From Candidatus Binataceae bacterium (GTDB lineage: Bacteria > Desulfobacterota > Binatia > Binatales > Binataceae): a stretch of 5,723 bases of DNA. Where the stretch lies: assembly GCA_030042765.1 (NCBI GenBank), contig JASHZA010000098.1, forward strand, positions 1 through 5,723, read 5' to 3'. Each line of letters opens with the position of its first letter. Position 1 is the first letter of the stretch. The notes beneath the pieces were generated by a model that was not told the DNA's origin, did not search any database, and saw only the letters and a list, made by a program, of their open reading frames with translations. Positions 1-4,841 of this stretch are shown one piece after another. The position numbers and the translations under genes were made by a program.

Positions 1-54
1 GCGCAATCGCTCGCCGCGTCCCGCGGCAATAATCGCTCCGCTCAAGCCGGCCAT
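1..54 (-). CDS. Nucleotidyltransferase (MobA/GlmU/IspD-like fold), 5' end only, cut by the window edge
   Basis: Only the first 18 codons are inside the window, reading MAGLSGAIIAAGRGERLR. This is the first beta-strand and the nucleotide-binding loop (hydrophobic strand, then AAGxGxRL) typical of NTP-transferase domain proteins such as MobA, GlmU, IspD and CTP:phosphoalcohol cytidylyltransferases. These transfer a nucleotide from CTP, GTP or UTP to a phosphorylated sugar or alcohol. The ATG at 54 overlaps the 3' end of the HAD hydrolase gene by 13 bp, implying translational coupling in one leftward operon. A TTG at 45 is an alternative start that would overlap the HAD stop codon as TTGA. A purine-rich stretch lies upstream, but no ideal ribosome binding site is seen. 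The substrate cannot be inferred from this fragment. A CTP-using enzyme would fit the divergent CDP-alcohol phosphotransferase gene, which is inference. Confidence 0.72.
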   Translation of the reverse strand, partial: MAGLSGAIIAAGRGERLR

Positions 55-773
55 TTCAGATTCTCTAACTCCTCAAGGGCATTGATTGTGAAGTCCACCT
101 TGCCCGCCACCGGGGTGGTTGCGTCGGACTCCTGATGCTTGAGCCAGACCGTGGTGAGGCCGAGGCGACCAGCCGGGAGGCAATCCTTGCCAAGCGAATC
201 ACCCACCATCGCAGCCTCGTGCGGCGCCACGTTCAGACCTGCCAGAGCAGCCTCGAAAATCCCTGGATCGGGCTTGAAAATCCCTACCCGGCATGAATCG
301 GCGATCGCATCGACGCTTTCGTCCAACCCCGCCTCTGCGAGAACCCGGTCGAGATTGCCGTAGAAGTTCGAAACGACACCGATTTTGAATCGTGCGCGGA
401 GCCGGGCGAGAATCCCACGGCTCTGCTCGAGACCACAGATGGATTCACGCGTAAACGATTCGCTTATCCTATCGGCCAACGCCTCGATATCGCCTGGTGC
501 GACCGAAGCCAGGGCCGCCCGAACATACCGCGATTCGGTCCGGCAAAGGTTCTCGAGCTGAAGCCGAACCAGATAGCGCACGAGGGGGGCCAAGCGGTAG
601 TCTCGAATCGCGGCCCCGGCGCGGTAGGCGATTCGAGTAGCCGAGTCGAAGGCCGGGTCCAATTCCTCGCGGCTTAGTACAATACCCGCGGCGCGGTAAT
701 GCGTCAGAAAGCGGTCGAGCCAATGCCGCGGATAGTCGAGCGTCCCTCCGAAGTCGAACAGCATTGCGCGCAT
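42..773 (-). CDS. HAD-superfamily hydrolase (probable phosphatase)
   Basis: A 243-residue cytosolic protein with all four HAD motifs. Motif I is FDFGGTLD with nucleophile Asp7, motif II is VVSN with Ser135, motif III is the Lys of FKPDP (Lys167), and motif IV is GDSLGKD with Asp192 and Asp197 binding magnesium. A helical cap of about 110 residues lies between motifs I and II, so it belongs to the C1-cap group (COG1011-like). The residue two after the nucleophile, the general acid in classical phosphatases, is Gly (DFG rather than DxD). That is tolerated in some subfamilies and leaves the exact chemistry open. The start is taken at ATG 773 because motif I normally begins within about ten residues of the N-terminus. 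A TTG at 833 would add 20 non-conserved residues, and ATG 764 is also possible. The ribosome binding site is weak. The 3' end overlaps a nucleotidyltransferase start, so the two are probably an operon. The substrate is unknown; a phospho-alcohol or sugar phosphate fits the context. Confidence 0.85.
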   Translation of the reverse strand: MRAMLFDFGGTLDYPRHWLDRFLTHYRAAGIVLSREELDPAFDSATRIAYRAGAAIRDYRLAPLVRYLVRLQLENLCRTESRYVRAALASVAPGDIEALADRISESFTRESICGLEQSRGILARLRARFKIGVVSNFYGNLDRVLAEAGLDESVDAIADSCRVGIFKPDPGIFEAALAGLNVAPHEAAMVGDSLGKDCLPAGRLGLTTVWLKHQESDATTPVAGKVDFTINALEELENLKWPA

Positions 774-880
774 CGGACGCTCAAGCCTATCAGCCCAGGC
801 CCCGCCACTGGTAGGGGGTCGAAGGACAATCAATACCCGGGATCGGGGCTTAAACCGCGGATGAATTACGGTATTGTTAC

Positions 881-898
881 ATTGACTCCTCGGTCAAT
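881..898. promoter_or_regulatory. Perfect inverted repeat ATTGAC-N6-GTCAAT, candidate operator in the divergent region
   Basis: Two exact 6-bp arms separated by 6 bp lie between the divergently read HAD and phosphotransferase genes. The left arm contains the TTGACT -35 box of the candidate rightward promoter. On the other strand the right arm also reads TTGACC. A dimeric repressor or activator bound here could control both directions. No regulator gene is visible in the window. The symmetry is directly visible; its function is inference. Confidence 0.4.
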
Positions 899-910
899 TT
901 CGCTTAAAAA
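882..910 (+). promoter_or_regulatory. Candidate sigma70-type promoter for the phosphotransferase/radical SAM operon
   Basis: A TTGACT box (882-887, five of six consensus bases) is followed after exactly 17 bp by TAAAAA (905-910, four of six). Transcription would start near 917, only about 18 nt before the GTG start codon at 935. That leaves a short leader with no Shine-Dalgarno sequence. A TCTAAT at 917-922 is a better -10 match but lacks a good -35 at proper spacing. Confidence 0.4.
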
Positions 911-934
911 CCTAGTTCTAATCTGCACGACCAA

Positions 935-2095
935 GTGGAAAGCGTTCCAATAAACACGGCTCTCATAACAGCCCCGTCGCGCGCTGACGACCTGATTTTC
1001 GGCCGTTCGCTCCTGGAGCGTTTGATGATCCTGTGTACGCGCGTCGGGATAAACCGTTTCATCATAGAAAGCCCATCGGCGCTCCGCGAGCAGACGCTGG
1101 CCTTAGTGCCCAATCTTGAGGCAGGCGCACAGGTCGATGTCGTCGAATCGCTTGCTTCGACGATAGGGAAATCGGGCACCGTCGATGCGATGACCCCCTG
1201 TTTGTGGCTTCAGGGCAACCTGGTCCTGGCGCAGTCACAATTGCGGCGCGCGTTGGACGACTTTGCGGCGCGGCCGTCGCGAACCGTCACAGTCATGAGC
1301 GTAGACCATGAGCATGGCGGAATGCTGGCGATAGGGCCGGCGGGAACGCTGGTCGAGGGTTTCGGCACCGGCGGCGGCATCCTCGGCAGCAGCAGGCAAT
1401 TGCCCTTCGCACTGAACGGACGGCCGCAAGACCGCGAAGAGGCTGAAATCCGGCTGGCGTCTTCCGTGCGCGAGGAAAGCGTGACCACGGACGCGCTGAT
1501 GGCGCGAGTATTCGACCGTCGGCTCTCATGGCGCCTGAGCTTAAGGCTCGCACGCACCCGGATCATGCCGAACACGGTGACGCTGGCAAACACGGCGTTG
1601 GGCCTCGGATGCGCCGCGATGCTGGCGTCGGTCGGCTACTGGATAAGGCTCGCGGGGGCGCTACTTTTCCTGGTCTGCATCACGATCGATGGTGTCGACG
1701 GCGAACTGGCGCGGCTGCGGATGGTCGAATCCGAGGCGGGAGCGCGGCTCGACGTCTTCACCGACAACCTGGTTCATATTGCGATCTTCATCGGTCTGAT
1801 GGTTGGCTGCTATCGAGCTGACCCTGGGCCAGCCTACCTTTACCTGCTGCTAATCCTGCTGGTGGGCTTCGCGGCCTGCGCAGTGGTGGTCAATCGCGCC
1901 TTCGCGGCCGGCGGCGCCGATACCGAGAGATGGATTCAAAGGGTCGAGAGGGTAACGGGCCGGGATTTTGCGTATATCCTGGTCGTTCTCGCGCTTGTCG
2001 ATCGTCTCCGGTATTTCGCGTGGGGGGCAGCCTTTGGAACCTATGGCTTCGCAATCGTCCTGTGGTGGCTGACGGAGCGCCGCCGACGGCGGTAG
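935..2095 (+). CDS. CDP-alcohol phosphatidyltransferase family membrane enzyme with an N-terminal degenerate nucleotidyltransferase-like domain
   Basis: This 386-residue protein has two parts. Residues 1-200 are soluble and resemble a nucleotidyltransferase fold (TALITAP strand, then [22 protein letters not shown]), but the Gly-rich NTP loop and key basic residue are missing. Residues 205-386 form a membrane domain with about six hydrophobic segments. It carries the full CDP-alcohol phosphotransferase signature: D252, D255-G256, A259-R260, then eight residues, G269, D273 and D277. Such enzymes displace CMP from a CDP-alcohol (CDP-diacylglycerol, CDP-inositol and similar) using a second alcohol and two metal ions. 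Nucleotidyltransferase/CDP-alcohol fusions are known, for example the bifunctional inositol-phosphate cytidylyltransferase/DIPP synthase of hyperthermophiles, but there the first domain is intact. The start is GTG 935: an in-frame TAA at 905 excludes a longer ATG-started form, and the next Met is at residue 31. No ribosome binding site is seen. It is followed after 48 bp by the radical SAM gene, probably cotranscribed. The substrates are not determinable. Confidence 0.88.
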   Translation: MESVPINTALITAPSRADDLIFGRSLLERLMILCTRVGINRFIIESPSALREQTLALVPNLEAGAQVDVVESLASTIGKSGTVDAMTPCLWLQGNLVLAQSQLRRALDDFAARPSRTVTVMSVDHEHGGMLAIGPAGTLVEGFGTGGGILGSSRQLPFALNGRPQDREEAEIRLASSVREESVTTDALMARVFDRRLSWRLSLRLARTRIMPNTVTLANTALGLGCAAMLASVGYWIRLAGALLFLVCITIDGVDGELARLRMVESEAGARLDVFTDNLVHIAIFIGLMVGCYRADPGPAYLYLLLILLVGFAACAVVVNRAFAAGGADTERWIQRVERVTGRDFAYILVVLALVDRLRYFAWGAAFGTYGFAIVLWWLTERRRRR

Positions 2096-2098
2096 AGG

Positions 2099-2122
2099 AC
2101 TGGCGGCCATTCTTTCGCCAGT
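2099..2122 (+). other. Intercistronic hairpin (perfect 7-bp stem)
   Basis: ACTGGCG at 2099-2105 and CGCCAGT at 2116-2122 form a perfect 7-bp stem with a 10-nt loop, beginning 3 bp after the phosphotransferase stop codon. No U-run follows, so it is not a standard intrinsic terminator. It could stabilise the upstream message, act as an RNase processing site or partly uncouple the two genes. The ribosome binding site of the next gene lies just outside it. Confidence 0.5.
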
Positions 2123-2132
2123 AATGTTGGGT

Positions 2133-2138
2133 AAGGAG
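2133..2138 (+). promoter_or_regulatory. Ribosome binding site deciding the GTG start of the radical SAM gene
   Basis: AAGGAG lies 5 nt before GTG 2144. It is the only strong Shine-Dalgarno sequence in the gap and supports GTG as the real start. Confidence 0.8.
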
Positions 2139-2143
2139 AGACT

Positions 2144-3469
2144 GTGAAGAAACCTCGCATCCTTTTGGTTCAACCGACTACCATCCATCTGGATGGCACC
2201 CCGCATAAGACGCGCTGGCGTTTGATCATGGGGTTGATGATCCCGCTGATGGCAGGTCTGACGCCGGATGAGTACGACGTAACGCTGTGCGACGAGCGGC
2301 TCGAGGATCTCGACTTCGACGGTGGCTGGGATCTGGTGGGAATGACGACGACAATCGGAGCGTCGCTGCGCGCGTATCAATTGGGGGACGAGTTCCGCAA
2401 GCGGGGAGTTCCGGTGGTGATGGGCGGTTTCCACGCCACGCTGCAAACGGAAGAGGCCCTCAAACATGCGGACGCCGTAGTGCAGGGCGAGGCCGATCTG
2501 GTTTGGGCCGAATTGCTGCAGGATTGGCGCGACGGCAAGCTCAAGCAGACCTACCGTGCCGACAAGCTGCATGACCTCAAGAATCTGCCGCGTCCGCGAC
2601 ACGAGCTGCTCAAACTGAACCGTTACCTGTTCAAGGCGGTGCCAGTCCAGGCGAGCCGCGGATGTCCCTACCGCTGCTCATTCTGCGAGATCCCGGTTTT
2701 CTATAGCGGGAGTTATCGGACACGCCCGGTGGGCGACATCATCGAAGAGATCAAGCAGGTTATCGAAGTGACGGGCTTTCGCCGCTTCCAATTCATCGAC
2801 GACCAGATCACCGGGAAGCATAAGTTTGCCAAGGAACTGTTCAAGGCGCTGGAGCCGCTCAATATCCGGTTCTCATGCCTGTGGACGGTCAACTCGAATC
2901 ACGATGAGGACCTGCTTGAATTGGCAGCGAAGGCCGGCGTATTCCACGTCAATATCGGAGTGGAATCGATCAGCCAGGACAGCCTGCTGTCAATGAACAA
3001 AATTCAGAACCACGCAAAGGACTACAAGAAACTGCTCAAGCGCCTCGAACAACACGGGATCTACTATTCGCTAAACTTCCTGTTCGGGCTCGAGGAGGAC
3101 CATCCGCAAATCTTCGACGATACCTTGAAGTTCCTGCACGAAGTGAAGGCGCCGGAAGCCTTTTTCAACACGGTCACACCGCGCAAAGGCACACCGATGC
3201 GAGACCAGCTCGAGGCCGAGGGCCGGGTAATAATCCCGGACGCGGACATGTATACGAACAACTTCCGCTGCATGTTCGTGCCGAAGAATCTTTCACCACA
3301 GCAGGTCGAAGAAGGCGTGTGGCGCTGCACCAAGGAGTTCTATTCGTTCAGGTCGATGTTCAAGCGGTTGCTGATGCCTCCGGGCAAGTTCACCTGGCAG
3401 GGACTGACGGAAAACATGCTCTTCTGGTACGGGGCGAAGCGCCAGATCGATCCGGTGGATTATTACTGA
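2144..3469 (+). CDS. B12-binding domain radical SAM enzyme (class B type, possible methyltransferase or lipid-modifying enzyme)
   Basis: This 441-residue cytosolic protein has the layout of cobalamin-dependent radical SAM enzymes. The N-terminal Rossmann-like B12-binding domain spans about residues 4-145 and includes LVGMTTTIGASLRAY and VVMGGFHATL, followed by HADAVVQGEAD. The radical SAM core starts near 168. Its CxxxCxxC motif is C174, C178 and C181, which hold the 4Fe-4S cluster that cleaves S-adenosylmethionine. Later core features are FIDDQ (217-221), GVES (272-275), FLFGLE (312-317) and TPRKGTP (345-351). No DxHxxG cobalamin motif is visible, which is common in this class, so base-off B12 without a protein histidine ligand is expected. 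Family members include hopanoid methylases and ring-forming enzymes such as BchE, and many are of unknown substrate. The GTG start has a good ribosome binding site. It probably shares an operon with the upstream phosphotransferase, hinting at a lipid or lipid head-group substrate, which is inference. Confidence 0.9.
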   Translation: MKKPRILLVQPTTIHLDGTPHKTRWRLIMGLMIPLMAGLTPDEYDVTLCDERLEDLDFDGGWDLVGMTTTIGASLRAYQLGDEFRKRGVPVVMGGFHATLQTEEALKHADAVVQGEADLVWAELLQDWRDGKLKQTYRADKLHDLKNLPRPRHELLKLNRYLFKAVPVQASRGCPYRCSFCEIPVFYSGSYRTRPVGDIIEEIKQVIEVTGFRRFQFIDDQITGKHKFAKELFKALEPLNIRFSCLWTVNSNHDEDLLELAAKAGVFHVNIGVESISQDSLLSMNKIQNHAKDYKKLLKRLEQHGIYYSLNFLFGLEEDHPQIFDDTLKFLHEVKAPEAFFNTVTPRKGTPMRDQLEAEGRVIIPDADMYTNNFRCMFVPKNLSPQQVEEGVWRCTKEFYSFRSMFKRLLMPPGKFTWQGLTENMLFWYGAKRQIDPVDYY

Positions 3470-3506
3470 GCCCGGGCGAGGCCTGCACGGAAGATTGCAA
3501 GCGCAA

Positions 3507-3521
3507 GCCGGTTCATCCGGC
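3507..3521 (-). terminator. Weak hairpin at the convergent operon ends
   Basis: GCCGG-N5-CCGGC forms a 5-bp GC stem spanning the panD stop codon, in the 43-bp gap between the convergent radical SAM and panD genes. In the panD direction it is followed by TTGCGCTTGC rather than a real T-run. It may be a weak or factor-assisted terminator. No other clear terminator is seen for either operon. Confidence 0.25.
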
Positions 3522-3881
3522 CTGTGCCAGGTGCAACTCACGCGGGCGATTGCGATCGTCGACGTGAATCACGGTGGGAACGTGACGGCGCGCCTTTGCC
3601 TCGTCCATCGGGGCAAAGGTCGCGACGATAATGATGTCGCCGGCCTTGCCTCGTAAGGCGGCCGCTCCATTAAGCGCCACCTCGCCGGAACCGGGAGCAG
3701 CCTTGATCGCGTAGGTCTCGAGCCGTTCGCCATTGCTGACGTTCCAGACGTGAACCATCTCGTATTCGACAATTCCTGCGGCGTCCAACAGGTTCGAGTC
3801 GATCGCGATGCTGCCTTCGTAGTCGGGATCGGCTCCCGTAAGGCGCAGGCGATGAAGTTTGGAACGAAGCATGATACGCAT
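3513..3881 (-). CDS. panD: Aspartate 1-decarboxylase proenzyme
   Basis: PanD decarboxylates L-aspartate to beta-alanine, which PanC joins to pantoate to form pantothenate. The enzyme is cytosolic and tetrameric. It is made as a proenzyme that cleaves itself at Gly-Ser, turning the Ser into a pyruvoyl cofactor. The protein from ATG 3881 has 122 residues, close to the usual 115-140. It shows RSKLHR with Lys8, YEGSIAID with the cleavage pair Gly23-Ser24, DAAGI, WNVSNGER with Arg53, Tyr57 in ETYAI, and the LNGAAA and GDIIIVATF segments. These are one position off E. coli numbering (K9, Y22, G24-S25, R54, Y58), so all key residues are present. ATG 3881 matches the family N-terminus (MRxML) and lies 11 nt from an AAGGAG; ATG 3890 is only 2 nt from it and less likely. 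It lies downstream of panC with a roughly 100-bp gap, so it may also have its own promoter. Confidence 0.95.
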   Translation of the reverse strand: MRIMLRSKLHRLRLTGADPDYEGSIAIDSNLLDAAGIVEYEMVHVWNVSNGERLETYAIKAAPGSGEVALNGAAALRGKAGDIIIVATFAPMDEAKARRHVPTVIHVDDRNRPRELHLAQAG

Positions 3882-3892
3882 GACCGACATTA

Positions 3893-3898
3893 CTCCTT
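3893..3898 (-). promoter_or_regulatory. Ribosome binding site of panD
   Basis: AAGGAG on the minus strand sits 11 nt before ATG 3881 and 2 nt before ATG 3890. It favours 3881 as the start although the spacing is slightly long. Confidence 0.65.
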
Positions 3899-3953
3899 GA
3901 TTGCCTGCCCGCCGGATTATCACCGGTCAGGCGGCCTCGCTTGGAACCGTAAG

Positions 3954-3981
3954 ATAGTATGAGCGATGCTCCGGATTTAAA
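3954..3981 (-). promoter_or_regulatory. Weak candidate promoter for panD
   Basis: On the minus strand TTTAAA (3981-3976) and TACTAT (3959-3954) are 16 bp apart, each matching four of six consensus bases, directly after the panC stop codon. The roughly 100-bp panC-panD gap contrasts with the 5-bp panB-panC gap, so a separate start for panD is possible. The match is weak. Confidence 0.22.
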
Positions 3982-3984
3982 GAT

Positions 3985-4836
3985 TCAGGCGGACCTTCCC
4001 AACACAAGATTGTCGATAAGGCGCGTGGTTCCGACATAGGCGGCGATGGCGACGACGACCGGGCGGTCGATGGTCGGCAGCGGCTCGAGCGTTGCAGCGT
4101 CTACCGCTTCGACGTATTCGATGCGCACGCCGGAAGCGGACTCGAGCACGGCTCGGGCAGCGCGAACGAGTTGATCCGGTTCACGCGCTCCGGCCCTAAA
4201 GCAAGCGCCCGCAGCCTTGAGCGCTCGATGCAGGGACAGGGCCTTTTCGCGCTCCTCGGGCTTGAGATAGGCGTTGCGCGAACTCATCGCAAGCCCGTCG
4301 GCTTCACGCACCGTCGCCACCGGGACAATCTCTAGGTCAAAATTGAGATCCTTGACCATCCGCTCGATCGCGCGCAGTTGCTGGTAGTCCTTCTCCCCGA
4401 AGAGCGCGACGTGTGGTTTTACGATATTAAAAAGCTTCGCCACCACGGTCGTGACGCCGCGGAAGTGACCTGGACGATGATCGCCACAGAGCCCCTTGGT
4501 GACTTCGATTGCTTCAACAAAGGTTTGCGATCCTTGCGGATACATCGCGTCCGGCTCCGGCGCGAACAGCACGTCGACCGGCACGGTGCGCATCATGGCG
4601 CAGTCACCCTCGAAGTTGCGGGGATAGCGGGCAAAATCCTCGCTGGGTCCAAACTGCGTCGGATTGACGAAGAGCGAGCTGGCCAGAACCGACGCGCGCT
4701 TGCGCCCCTCCCGCATCAGGGTCAGATGTCCCTCATGCAGAAACCCCATGGTCGGAACGAAGGCAATCGTGTCGCCACGGTGGCGCGCACGTTCCGACCA
4801 TCGCTGCATCTCTGTCGGCGATGCGATGACCTCCAC
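3985..4836 (-). CDS. panC: Pantoate-beta-alanine ligase (pantothenate synthetase)
   Basis: PanC uses ATP to activate pantoate as pantoyl-adenylate and then joins it to beta-alanine, giving pantothenate, AMP and pyrophosphate in the cytosol. From GTG 4836 the protein has 283 residues, the same as the E. coli enzyme. It has the nucleotidyltransferase HIGH-type motif PTMGFLHEGH (Met30, His34, His37), FVNPTQF with Gln61, GDHRPGHFRGV, LFGEKDYQQL around Lys149, and MSSRN (184-188), the KMSKS-like site. The GTG start is chosen because AAGGGAGG lies 9 nt upstream and family alignment begins with the next residues. ATG 4866 would add ten unlikely residues and overlap panB. The gap to panB is 5 bp, so the two are translationally coupled. 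PanB supplies its ketopantoate-derived substrate (after PanE/IlvC reduction) and PanD supplies beta-alanine. All catalytic landmarks are intact. Confidence 0.96.
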   Translation of the reverse strand: MEVIASPTEMQRWSERARHRGDTIAFVPTMGFLHEGHLTLMREGRKRASVLASSLFVNPTQFGPSEDFARYPRNFEGDCAMMRTVPVDVLFAPEPDAMYPQGSQTFVEAIEVTKGLCGDHRPGHFRGVTTVVAKLFNIVKPHVALFGEKDYQQLRAIERMVKDLNFDLEIVPVATVREADGLAMSSRNAYLKPEEREKALSLHRALKAAGACFRAGAREPDQLVRAARAVLESASGVRIEYVEAVDAATLEPLPTIDRPVVVAIAAYVGTTRLIDNLVLGRSA

Positions 4837-4841
4837 GCGGC

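Noticed and set aside
774..833. N-terminal extension of the HAD protein from TTG 833
   Set aside because: The 20 added residues precede the normal N-terminal strand of the family, are not HAD-like, and no ribosome binding site supports the TTG.
877..891. GAGGAG followed by ATG-TAA on the minus strand, a start-stop minimal frame upstream of the HAD gene
   Set aside because: It could be a regulatory start-stop element, but its core bases belong to the palindrome and -35 box. There is no evidence of a transcript covering it, so chance is the simpler explanation.
1850..2602. A 250-codon open frame on the minus strand across the phosphotransferase end and radical SAM start
   Set aside because: It is antisense to two well-supported genes, shows no recognisable domain and has the composition expected of a GC-rich shadow frame.
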